A stretch of DNA of 50,279 nt from a virus, in the IMG/VR virus record IMGVR_UViG_3300028394_001413, positions 1-50,279 of that record. The stretch is one strand, 5' to 3'. This document shows, one piece after another, positions 16,510 to 24,485 of this stretch; the stretch's first letter is position 1, and each line of letters begins with the position of its first letter. Under the pieces are notes generated by a model. That model ran no database searches. It was given only the letters and a program-made list of their open reading frames with translations, and was not told where the DNA came from. Made by a program: the position numbers and the translations under genes.

Positions 16510-17903
16510 CCTATGTTGTCCCACCATTGCAATAGTTTTGAATTGCGACTGTATATACTACGCATTGTAACATCTGTATCTCCACGGATACTTTCTAATC
16601 TCTTGACCCAATTCTTGCCGTTCAATGCGGCTTGCTTATAAGTATCAGGCCATTCTTCTTCATGTGTCTTACGTGTATTCTTTAGTGCTTCTAAGTTACC
16701 AATTAATGTTGCTTGCTTCCAAGTAGCGCGTGGTGTAATATATGCAAGGATATCATCAATCACTTCGTCTAATATTTCACGTGGCCAACTTAATGGGGTC
16801 CACATAATATCAGCATGAAAGCCAAATGTCGTTTTAGTTTCAATTTTAACATCTAACTCAATACTCAAGTCAAACAACTCTTTAAGCGAGAACATACCGG
16901 GTGCGGTTAATGTCAAGTCAAGTATCATCTTGTCTTTGCCATTGGGTAGTTCTAGACCTTTCTTAAAATTTTCAAGCCATTTGTCCCACTTGATACCCGT
17001 GCGAATGTATTCTACAATCTCGCCTGTACCATCAATGCTAGCACACATCATCCAATCTTTGTACAATGGAAGATAATCATACAGATTCTTTTGACCAAAT
17101 TGAACACGACTTAAATTACTATTATAACGCATGTAGCAATTCTTAGAAGAACCATTTTTTAACATTTCTTCTAGTGTCCACCAGTGAATATCGTACATTA
17201 ATGGCTCACCACCGACCCAATACATTTCTTCTACAATGCCACGACTTACTGCATCACGAAATTCAACTTCAACAACTTCTTCTTGGAAAGTTTTCATTGC
17301 TGATTTGATTTCAGGAATCATGAATGGTTGATTCTTTTCGTTCCAAAGATTATTTACTTTCTTTTCAGTTTCCCATGAACTAGATAATTGCTCACCGCAC
17401 ATACGGCACTTAAAGTTACATAGATTACTAAAGCGATAATCAAAACTTATTGGTTCCATTGTTGTATAACCAGTGTCATCTGTCTTATCAAAAGCTTCTT
17501 CTATCTTATCTTTGAATAGGGTGCCGGTAAACCAGCCACGATAACTATAACCTTCCATCAACAAGTTCTTGTTGCATACATCACATTGAGGAATCTCTTC
17601 GCCGCGCATTAGCTTCACACGAATGTCTTTCATGTATTCACTATTCCAGTGTTCTTTTAAACTTACTGGTTGGTAGTCATCTAGTGCTGTCTTACTTTCA
17701 GTAACAGTTCCATACTTTGAATCGTTACTACTATCAATATATTGTTTTTGAAATGAGTGTTCTTCACGTGAGGCACAGCACAATCGTCTTTCAGATTGCG
17801 GACTGATATAAGTATGAGTCCAAGGTGCCATACAGAACACCTTGTTCTTACTATCTTTGTGCGGCTTAGCGTGTTCCCATACAGGGATTATTTTGTTTGT
17901 CAT
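16506..17903 (-). CDS. Radical SAM protein, N-terminal twitch-like Cys region, PCC-like (LCC) type
   Basis: A 465-residue protein. N-terminal region: FCMAPWTH (C24), LCC (C42/C43), then a longer insert before CDVC (C107/C110), so this cluster region is the widest in the array. Core C162-x3-C166-x2-C169 (SNLCNFKCRMCGE), LSSSW, then WVGGEPLM with GGEP at 231-234. The C-terminus has LESIRGDT but then a different ending without FPEL. Start is TAATG with the upstream stop; the end overlaps the next gene. The insert between the second and third Cys groups may form a substrate-specific loop, which is inference. Confidence 0.92.
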   Translation of the reverse strand: MTNKIIPVWEHAKPHKDSKNKVFCMAPWTHTYISPQSERRLCCASREEHSFQKQYIDSSNDSKYGTVTESKTALDDYQPVSLKEHWNSEYMKDIRVKLMRGEEIPQCDVCNKNLLMEGYSYRGWFTGTLFKDKIEEAFDKTDDTGYTTMEPISFDYRFSNLCNFKCRMCGEQLSSSWETEKKVNNLWNEKNQPFMIPEIKSAMKTFQEEVVEVEFRDAVSRGIVEEMYWVGGEPLMYDIHWWTLEEMLKNGSSKNCYMRYNSNLSRVQFGQKNLYDYLPLYKDWMMCASIDGTGEIVEYIRTGIKWDKWLENFKKGLELPNGKDKMILDLTLTAPGMFSLKELFDLSIELDVKIETKTTFGFHADIMWTPLSWPREILDEVIDDILAYITPRATWKQATLIGNLEALKNTRKTHEEEWPDTYKQAALNGKNWVKRLESIRGDTDVTMRSIYSRNSKLLQWWDNIG

Positions 17904-19426
17904 TATAAATCTGGGTTAAAGAATACATCTTTACTAGGATCTTCCGGTGGATGATCAGGGATTAAATCAACCCCTTGACGATAATTCTGTGTGATGATTT
18001 CATCCGCCGTTGGTAACTCTGTTTGAATACTATCGTAGAATGCAACAAACTCTGGTGGGAAAGTATTACGGAAGCTTTTACCACGACGGACATCATACTG
18101 AGCATAGAACTGCTTAAAGTCTCTACGATTCTGTTCAATGTCTTTAACATTCTTGTGTGGTGTCTTGATAACGTCAAGGTAGTCAATCAATCGTTGTGTT
18201 TGTTCACGTTCAATGCTCATAAACATTTGTTTACCATCAGTAGTGCGGAAATCCATAGCAATCTGATTGTCTAACCATACTTGTAGCAGGTCTTTATATT
18301 TCTGACGAATCTCTGTTGGCAGCATAGCACAACTTTGAAAGCTAGGGAAACGCAAGATGTTCAAACTCATTGTGGGATAAACTGTATTATGAATCTTTTT
18401 AAATTCCATCATCTGGTCCATAAATTGTACAATGCTAGCCAAACACAAGCTGTTGATAGTCATCATCATGTGTGTCTTTTTAATATTACCTTCAGTGTGT
18501 AATCTACCTAAGTTATGAATCCATTTGTTCCAATCAAGTCCATCACGAATGTATTCAGCATGAGCACCAAATGATTCACAACTTGTATAGACTTCCATGT
18601 AAGGAACAAACTGACTGTACTCTATCAATTTGTCCATAATATCATCTTTAGGAACTAAGTTACTATTGATAGCATAGCGCAATACCTTACCATCTGGACG
18701 ATTTATCGCCCGTTCTTGGTTATTACGAAACCACTCAAACAACTTCCAAACACCGGGAGCCATAAGTGGTTCACCACCCGTAATGCGAATTTCTTCTAAA
18801 TTGTCTGCAAGACCTTCTTCCCACCAACGCCAGAACGCTTGACTGTATGGGTTAATATCTTCCGGTAGTGGTTTAGCATGGTCAGCTTCATTAATAAAGT
18901 GACTACGTGCATCACCGTCAATGTTACGATATGGGCCAAATTTGTGAATGTCTTTAACCCATGTTGTACTAAACGAAGGGTTGCAATATGAACAAGCAAA
19001 ATTACAAGTACGATCAAAAGAAATCTCTAATGTTTTTAACATCGTATTCTCTTGCCAATCAGCGGTAGCAGTTTTAAGAATATCTGATTCTTCGAATACA
19101 GCAGTTTTATAAACACGGTCACTCATGTTATCCCGACCAATGTCTTCAATCTTCCAGCAATATTCACATTCTTGAGGGCGCTGACCTTCCTGCATCATCT
19201 TACGCATTAGTTTCTTGTGCGGCGTATTGTGAATTGCAGACGGATTTGTGAGTAATTCTTTTGCGTCAATTTGATGACCTAATGGGTGATGACAACTAGT
19301 AGTTTGTCCGTTACCTAGCCAAATTGTAGCATTCAACCATTTAGCGGCACAATAACTGTCACTAATTGGGTCAATAAGTCGTGATTTATATTGTGCAAAT
19401 GATTCTTCGTGTTTCTTGCCTGCCAT
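17903..19426 (-). CDS. Radical SAM protein, N-terminal twitch-like Cys region, SCHH type
   Basis: The best start is ATG 19426 (MAGKKHEESFAQYK), preceded by TAAGGAA at 5 nt; the frame stays open 12 codons further upstream, but that start would sit inside the previous gene and has no such site. From 19426 it encodes 507 residues. N-terminal region: YCAAKWL (C26), SCHHPLGHQ (C45), the IHNTPHK segment, and CEYC (C87/C90). Core C141-x3-C145-x2-C148 (DRTCNFACSYCNP), FSTTW, NPYSQAFWRWW, then ITGGEPL with GGEP at 217-220. The YDVRRGKSFRNTFPPEF signature is not terminal here: about 40 further residues follow. Confidence 0.92.
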   Translation of the reverse strand: MAGKKHEESFAQYKSRLIDPISDSYCAAKWLNATIWLGNGQTTSCHHPLGHQIDAKELLTNPSAIHNTPHKKLMRKMMQEGQRPQECEYCWKIEDIGRDNMSDRVYKTAVFEESDILKTATADWQENTMLKTLEISFDRTCNFACSYCNPSFSTTWVKDIHKFGPYRNIDGDARSHFINEADHAKPLPEDINPYSQAFWRWWEEGLADNLEEIRITGGEPLMAPGVWKLFEWFRNNQERAINRPDGKVLRYAINSNLVPKDDIMDKLIEYSQFVPYMEVYTSCESFGAHAEYIRDGLDWNKWIHNLGRLHTEGNIKKTHMMMTINSLCLASIVQFMDQMMEFKKIHNTVYPTMSLNILRFPSFQSCAMLPTEIRQKYKDLLQVWLDNQIAMDFRTTDGKQMFMSIEREQTQRLIDYLDVIKTPHKNVKDIEQNRRDFKQFYAQYDVRRGKSFRNTFPPEFVAFYDSIQTELPTADEIITQNYRQGVDLIPDHPPEDPSKDVFFNPDL

Positions 19427-19430
19427 TTTA

Positions 19431-19437
19431 TTCCTTA
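19431..19437 (-). promoter_or_regulatory. Ribosome binding site TAAGGAA that fixes a start
   Basis: The minus strand has TAAGGAA 4-5 nt before the ATG at 19426. Its TAA is also the stop codon of the upstream radical SAM gene, so termination and re-initiation are placed together. This favours 19426 over the longer open frame. Confidence 0.65.
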
Positions 19438-21000
19438 ATGTTTGGTGTGTGCTTTGATACATTCTCTCCAGTAACTTTTTAGTTCCGGAAACGTTTCCAT
19501 AAAATTAGTCTGCCTGCGTCTATCATATTCAGTGATGAACATATAGAAGTTCTTTTTATTTAGTAGTAATTGATCTTGAGGTAGAGATTCTTTCATTATA
19601 GCAAGGTCTCGTTTAATTTTCAATATCTCATACGGTTTAAATCCCTCAAATGTTTCCAGATAGTCATCACCTTGTACGTTGTCTTCCATATACTTTAGAC
19701 AACGTTCTACTTCATCGATACCATATAGTCCTGCATTCTGAATGTTGAACCAAGGTGGATATCTTAGTATTGGAATATCAAAGAATACACGTTGATATTT
19801 TTTTTGGGTATAAACTTTGTGAACAATGTTGTTCTCTTTTTCAGTCTCAGTTTGATCAGGACTAATCTCAAACTCAACTTGGCTTCTTCCACCAAACTCT
19901 GCCCGTAATTCTAAAACCATAGCTAGGAAATTGTGCAGACTTGGTATAGACATGATATTGAATGTGTTAATAAAACTCACAGTAGAATATTTTGTTTCAC
20001 GTAAGAAAGTTCTAACGTTATTCAACATGCGTTCGAACTCTAATCCAGTTCTCATATATTCTGCTTGCTCACCAAAGCCGTCTAATGATACAAACAACCA
20101 AAAGTGCTTGAATCCTTTGTCTACATACCAGTTGTTACCGCTATGTACATTGAAGTTTTCTTTATCTTCGTAGGTACGTAGTTCTTCTAGTGCTTTGACT
20201 TTATCCACAAACCTATCAAACAATTTTTGATCCGGCGGACACATATTACTTGTTATACTTACTTCAAGTTGACCATGAGGATTTTCATTTACATAATCTA
20301 ACACTTTGAATGTGTTTTTGTCCATAAGTGGCTCGCCACCTGTCATTCTGAACACCCGTAATTTGCGATAGATTTCAGGAAACCATTGCCAGAATGCTTC
20401 AACATAGGGGTTGTCTTTATTTGCAACCTTGAGTGGCATCATTCCTTTTTGTTCTAATGCTTCTAAGTTATTATGTATCATACCGGTTAATTGATAACCA
20501 CCGTGCTTTTTAACCTCTTCTTCCCAACTACTAGAAAGATGAGGACTACAATACATACACTTAAAGTTACATGCTTGATTAAAGTTAACTTCTACATATC
20601 GAGGGACAACATCATAATCAAACTTGTTTTGAGTTACTTCTTCAAATGTGGGTGCATTCCACCATTCACTGCTACGATAATGTCTGTCACTCATATGACC
20701 TTTAGGATCATCACTCTTAGCATCTTCTACTTTCCAGCAATAACTACAACCTTCAGGTCTTTTTCCCTCAAGCATTTGCTTACGTTCATGTATTTTAATT
20801 GGGGTGTTGTGTAATACGCTAGGCTTATCTTTCAATAACTCTAGAGGTATTTTATGAGTAGGTGGGTGATAGCAACTCTGTGTCAATCCACTAGGTAAGT
20901 GTATAGAAACTTGTTGCCACTTAGCAAGACATAGTGATGGACTTACCGCATTCAAGCGGTCACGCATATCTCTAGCGAATTGATCGTATTCACCGCTCAT
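19435..21000 (-). CDS. Radical SAM protein, N-terminal twitch-like Cys region, SCxH type (first of the array)
   Basis: At 521 residues the largest copy and the first transcribed. N-terminal region: LCLAKWQ (C24), SCYHPPTHK (C43 with His45 and His49), the LHNTPIK segment, and CSYC (C85/C88) followed by WKVED. Core C144-x3-C148-x2-C151 (NQACNFKCMYCSP), LSSSW, KKHGGY, NPYVEAFWQWF, then MTGGEPLM with GGEP at 221-224. There is an insert of roughly 70 residues in the barrel's second half compared with the 428-residue copy. The tail YDRRRQTNFMETFPEL matches the array signature. It overlaps the sulfotransferase-like gene upstream by 11 nt. Confidence 0.92.
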   Translation of the reverse strand: MSGEYDQFARDMRDRLNAVSPSLCLAKWQQVSIHLPSGLTQSCYHPPTHKIPLELLKDKPSVLHNTPIKIHERKQMLEGKRPEGCSYCWKVEDAKSDDPKGHMSDRHYRSSEWWNAPTFEEVTQNKFDYDVVPRYVEVNFNQACNFKCMYCSPHLSSSWEEEVKKHGGYQLTGMIHNNLEALEQKGMMPLKVANKDNPYVEAFWQWFPEIYRKLRVFRMTGGEPLMDKNTFKVLDYVNENPHGQLEVSITSNMCPPDQKLFDRFVDKVKALEELRTYEDKENFNVHSGNNWYVDKGFKHFWLFVSLDGFGEQAEYMRTGLEFERMLNNVRTFLRETKYSTVSFINTFNIMSIPSLHNFLAMVLELRAEFGGRSQVEFEISPDQTETEKENNIVHKVYTQKKYQRVFFDIPILRYPPWFNIQNAGLYGIDEVERCLKYMEDNVQGDDYLETFEGFKPYEILKIKRDLAIMKESLPQDQLLLNKKNFYMFITEYDRRRQTNFMETFPELKSYWRECIKAHTKH

Positions 21001-21652
21001 AATGTGTTATATTTAATTCGTTAATTTGATTTGCAATATCATCGTAATTTTTAAAAAATTCTTTAGGAGTCATATTATAATTATTTTTTGTTAGACCTGG
21101 TGTGGGTAAGTGCGGTAAATCTTCATAGTATATAGTTGTATCAGTCTTAAATCTGTCCAATTCTAATAGTTTATTTAAATAATATATTATATGAATTCTG
21201 CCTGCTGTATAAGGAGTATTTATTTTAACTTCGTCTATTGATTTTATACCGCTATGTAGTGCCTTTGATTCAATAAATATCATGTATGACATAAATTGTG
21301 CCATAACATCTTTTCTAATCATTTTAATAAGATGATAATTATTAGAAAAATAATTATAATTTGACTTATGCTGACTAATCATATCTAAGCTATTAGGATA
21401 GACAATAGTACCCACACTATAATTAGTACCAATGTCCTGTTCTTTTATTTTGTCAATAACATTTAAGAATGAGTAACTATTATCAGTATATCTAATGGCA
21501 CTGAATATATCTTTAAAGTATTCTCCGTTGTCATCAAATTCAACATTATTTTTTTGCAATTCTAGTTTAACTAGACTCAATAAATATTGAGAACCTGAAC
21601 GCATATGTCCAACTACGATTGTACCTTTCTTAGATGGATCATATAATTGCAT
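20990..21652 (-). CDS. Sulfotransferase-like protein
   Basis: The start is ATG 21652 in TAATG overlap with the glycosyltransferase stop; a TTG two codons upstream is less likely. It encodes 220 residues. GTIVVGHMRSGSQYL (about 10-24) resembles the PAPS-binding P-loop-like motif of sulfotransferases (usually hPRSGTT). HLIKMIRKDVMAQFMSYM (about 107-124) resembles the second PAPS motif with its Arg (113) and Ser (122). TTIYYEDL later fits the strand before the acceptor site. If correct, it would move a sulfo group onto a glycan or small molecule. The motifs are degenerate and the length is short, so a non-sulfating P-loop homologue is possible. Confidence 0.6.
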   Translation of the reverse strand: MQLYDPSKKGTIVVGHMRSGSQYLLSLVKLELQKNNVEFDDNGEYFKDIFSAIRYTDNSYSFLNVIDKIKEQDIGTNYSVGTIVYPNSLDMISQHKSNYNYFSNNYHLIKMIRKDVMAQFMSYMIFIESKALHSGIKSIDEVKINTPYTAGRIHIIYYLNKLLELDRFKTDTTIYYEDLPHLPTPGLTKNNYNMTPKEFFKNYDDIANQINELNITHYER

Positions 21653-22605
21653 TACCAACCTTCAATCTTACGAATCACTTCCATCTCAGTTACTAATGGA
21701 CCTTTGTTATGAAAGTTTGATCCATAATGACGTTTAAAGAATTTACTTTGTTCTCTATCTAACACACACATAGGTAGTCCTAGTTTGGTACTTAGTTCAA
21801 CACCATATGATTCTGATAGTTCTAGTGGGTCTTCATCTTTAACTGTTTCCCACATTGCAGGATAGTTATCAAACCATTGAACATTATGTACGTCCCAATC
21901 AGTTAGCATAGTCATATGAGTTCCCATACGTGCTCCCATGATCGCCCACTCACCGTTCTCTACATCTATTCCCACGTTCTGCCAGATGGTCAAATTATTT
22001 AAATTTCTGCTTGCAACTGTTTCTTTGAATTCATCTACCGTTGGGCGCACGCCTCGATTCAAACTCATTTTAACACCTTCACGGAAACCTGCACGCCATG
22101 CTTGAAAACTTGTATAGTTAGGATATGTTGTACTGTAACAATCATGCATCGCCCAATATAGATTATCTTTGCTGTCTAAACAAAAGTCAGCTATACGTGA
22201 AACATCACCCTCCGTTTGATGCTCATGCGTTTGCATTTCACGCACGTAAGTCTTTGTCCAACTGCTCATACCACCATTACCATAGCGCAAGCCATTGATA
22301 CTGTTAATTGCTTTCCATCTAAACTGTGCTTTTCTAAATGTTTCGTCTTTAGTTGTAAAGTCTAACTGAATGTTGAAGAAACTTTCTTCTGGCATGTTGT
22401 CACCATCAATTAGAATAAATCGTTCTGTATCACTTGCTTCACCTGCAGCCTTGTGTGCTGCGTCACTACCTTTAACATTATCAACACGCTTTGCCCAAGG
22501 CACCATGTTCTTTACTTTAAGCCAAAATTCTTCTTTTTGTGGCTCATCATAACTTAGATAAATGCAGTCCAAGTCTGCTACGTCAATAATATCATCCAAG
22601 CTCAT
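21652..22605 (-). CDS. Glycosyltransferase-like protein with DGD motif
   Basis: A 317-residue protein. Residues about 12-70 look like a GT-A fold N-terminus (CIYLSYDEP, then RFILIDGDN), where D67-G-D69 fits the metal/nucleotide-sugar DxD site. A conserved-looking RYGNGGMSSWTKTYV and THEHQTEG follow, then an all-alpha-looking C-terminal half rich in Trp. This arrangement is typical of putative glycosyltransferases encoded beside phage tail fibre genes. It overlaps the 111-residue upstream gene by about 14 nt and abuts the sulfotransferase-like gene. Sugar donor and acceptor are unknown. Confidence 0.72.
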   Translation of the reverse strand: MSLDDIIDVADLDCIYLSYDEPQKEEFWLKVKNMVPWAKRVDNVKGSDAAHKAAGEASDTERFILIDGDNMPEESFFNIQLDFTTKDETFRKAQFRWKAINSINGLRYGNGGMSSWTKTYVREMQTHEHQTEGDVSRIADFCLDSKDNLYWAMHDCYSTTYPNYTSFQAWRAGFREGVKMSLNRGVRPTVDEFKETVASRNLNNLTIWQNVGIDVENGEWAIMGARMGTHMTMLTDWDVHNVQWFDNYPAMWETVKDEDPLELSESYGVELSTKLGLPMCVLDREQSKFFKRHYGSNFHNKGPLVTEMEVIRKIEGW

Positions 22606-22927
22606 GTATATCTAACTTCCATTTTTGTTTTTTACCAATATAACTACTATCAATCACTATGCTTACATCTTCAAATGCACACTCAATCCCTTCAACATCA
22701 TTTGCAATTAACTTAGTAACTATTGCACTTGTAGATGCTTTTGATATTTTACCATCAATAATCCTTATATCAGGGCGACCTTCTGCATATGTTGCGGCAT
22801 CTATAATGATATAATTACCGTCTAATTGCTCTCCGGAATAACATATCACTTTACCCTTGTCGTCATAATATAATCTAAATTCAACTTTAGGTATTGGTTT
22901 GGGTTCCCAAATAAGTACGTGTTCCAT
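22592..22927 (-). CDS. Small protein of unknown function, 111 residues
   Basis: The product begins MEHVLIWEPKPIPKVEFRLY and contains YYDDKGKVICYSGEQLDGNY and YAEGRPDIRIIDGKI. The pattern of short beta strands suggests a small beta-rich protein. I recognise no enzyme motif. A GGAGAA Shine-Dalgarno sequence precedes the ATG, which overlaps the upstream stop as TAATG. Lying between two glycosyltransferase-like genes, it may be a partner protein or a small structural protein, which is inference from position alone. Confidence 0.82.
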   Translation of the reverse strand: MEHVLIWEPKPIPKVEFRLYYDDKGKVICYSGEQLDGNYIIIDAATYAEGRPDIRIIDGKISKASTSAIVTKLIANDVEGIECAFEDVSIVIDSSYIGKKQKWKLDIHELG

Positions 22928-23688
22928 TAGACTTGTTCTCCTATTATATCAACAAAGCTCTTAACATGATAGTGAAGTGGGTAAGACTGTGGACAAGTGT
23001 TGATGCGTATCATATCAGGAAAACATTCATATACTAATGTGTCTGTCCAATTCTCAGTGGGCATGTCATTAATGAATTGCTTCATGTGTGTCATACAAAA
23101 TTCGGTAAAGCCGGGAAGAGTGGTTTTCTCTACACCAACAATATGACTTGCTATGGCATATACCCAATCAGTTGTTGCTTCTTCCTGTGGATTACATTTC
23201 ATTATTGTCTTATAATCTTCCCAATTTTCAAACACATCTCTAACAATACCAAAGAACTGTTCTGCGGTATCTGACTTTTTAAAGTAAGTGATAGCATTGT
23301 AAGTGTCAGGTAAGTTGTTATCATCAATGAACTTTCTGTACCCTCTGTTATGAGAAATCTCACCTTTAAAGTTTCTAATAGTCGTGCAAATATTTACATC
23401 GTTAATTGACAATATATTCCACCAGTGTTCAATATTACGCGGTAGATACATATCTGCTTCTAATTTAATTGTTTCATCATATGGGCTAGCTTCATATACT
23501 TGCCAATCATTGATTAATTTCCAATTACTACCAGGTGCTTGATCGCCGTGGGGTAGCATATCAGTTGTGATGATAGTTACATTAGCCCCCGCCATCACGC
23601 TTAATATAGATTTTTTTAACATTTCAGCACATTTCGTATAACTGACTTTTTCAGTATCCTGTGCCATAATTACAAAACCTTTGGTCAT
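22927..23688 (-). CDS. Glycosyltransferase-like protein, GT-A fold (paralogue of next upstream gene)
   Basis: A 253-residue protein beginning MTKGFVIMAQDTEKVSYTKC, the start of a GT-A nucleotide-sugar domain. The segment SPYDETIKLEADMYLP (68-83) aligns with SPYDETLLLDTDYMV of the upstream protein. Here the metal motif is EAD rather than DTD, so metal binding may differ. The C-terminal half is alpha/beta with PLHYHVKSF near the end. A GGAG Shine-Dalgarno sequence and ATGA overlap support the start. Likely transfers a sugar, by fold resemblance only. Confidence 0.68.
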   Translation of the reverse strand: MTKGFVIMAQDTEKVSYTKCAEMLKKSILSVMAGANVTIITTDMLPHGDQAPGSNWKLINDWQVYEASPYDETIKLEADMYLPRNIEHWWNILSINDVNICTTIRNFKGEISHNRGYRKFIDDNNLPDTYNAITYFKKSDTAEQFFGIVRDVFENWEDYKTIMKCNPQEEATTDWVYAIASHIVGVEKTTLPGFTEFCMTHMKQFINDMPTENWTDTLVYECFPDMIRINTCPQSYPLHYHVKSFVDIIGEQV

Positions 23689-24485
23689 GTTATAAGCTCC
23701 ATAAAGTTTAATTTATTCATTACATGAAAGTCCATGTCTTTGATAGTAATATATTCTTTACGAATTTTACCACGTTGCCAATTATCATACATAACTGTGT
23801 ATTCAGTGTTAAACTCATAATTGAAGTTTTTATATATGCTTGTGTTTTTACCCACATGAATTAAATTCCAAGGAATAATATCTTGTTTATTATCCGAATG
23901 CCCATTCGCAATTCTAAGTGCCAATGTCAATGCGTAATCGTTGCGATATACACCGCCTACAAAACTATGTAGATTACAATAGTGATCATAGTTTTTTTGA
24001 ATCATTTCTAAACATTCAAATATTTGTTTAGCTCTATTTGTTTTTTTAAATGCAACAATAGTAGCCCATAATGTTTTAAAACTATATGCACTAAGAATCT
24101 CTTGTGGTACTCCGGGCTGCATTAGAAAACTAGTTGTATCATGACAACAAAAATCATCATAATAATTAAATACTTGTAACAGCTTATTTGAGTTGACCAT
24201 ATAGTCTGTATCTAATAATAATGTTTCATCATACGGTGAATAATCATATGCTTGATAACGACCTTTATTAATCCAAATAGATCCCTCACGTATGTTATTA
24301 AGATCAGGTGTCATCGTAATTACTTTATCAAATACATATGTTTGGTCCGTGATGGACTTTTCATCTGTCACCACAGTAACAGGAATATTTAAAAAGTGAT
24401 TGATTCTTTTTGCAGTAGCAACTGCCATTTTATAGTAATCAAACTTTGGCGAGTTGAACGCAAATAATATTGCGCCTCTGTTCAT
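23685..24485 (-). CDS. Glycosyltransferase-like protein, GT-A fold
   Basis: A 266-residue protein beginning MNRGAILFAFNSPKFDYYKM. IPVTVVTD (34-41) and SPYDETLLLDTDYMV (83-97) look like the nucleotide-binding strand and the DxD motif (D92-T-D94) of GT8-like transferases. Later Asn/His-rich segments (WNLIHVGKN, DFHVMNKLNF) could form the acceptor side. The ATG overlaps the stop of the 101-residue gene in ATGA. This gene and the next are diverged duplicates lying directly downstream of the fibre genes. A role in making or attaching a sugar on the virion or another product is inference. Confidence 0.72.
   Translation of the reverse strand: MNRGAILFAFNSPKFDYYKMAVATAKRINHFLNIPVTVVTDEKSITDQTYVFDKVITMTPDLNNIREGSIWINKGRYQAYDYSPYDETLLLDTDYMVNSNKLLQVFNYYDDFCCHDTTSFLMQPGVPQEILSAYSFKTLWATIVAFKKTNRAKQIFECLEMIQKNYDHYCNLHSFVGGVYRNDYALTLALRIANGHSDNKQDIIPWNLIHVGKNTSIYKNFNYEFNTEYTVMYDNWQRGKIRKEYITIKDMDFHVMNKLNFMELIT

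Noticed and set aside
16103-16570. Plus-strand open frame of 155 codons opposite two radical SAM genes
   Set aside because: It crosses the border of two well supported minus-strand genes and encodes no coherent domain.
19426-19462. Longer start at 19462 for the 17903 radical SAM gene
   Set aside because: It would place the start inside the upstream gene without a ribosome site, whereas 19426 has TAAGGAA at good spacing.
20491-20814. Plus-strand open frame of 107 codons opposite the first radical SAM gene
   Set aside because: It is the antisense shadow of the conserved N-terminal Cys region and core motif; composition is not protein-like.
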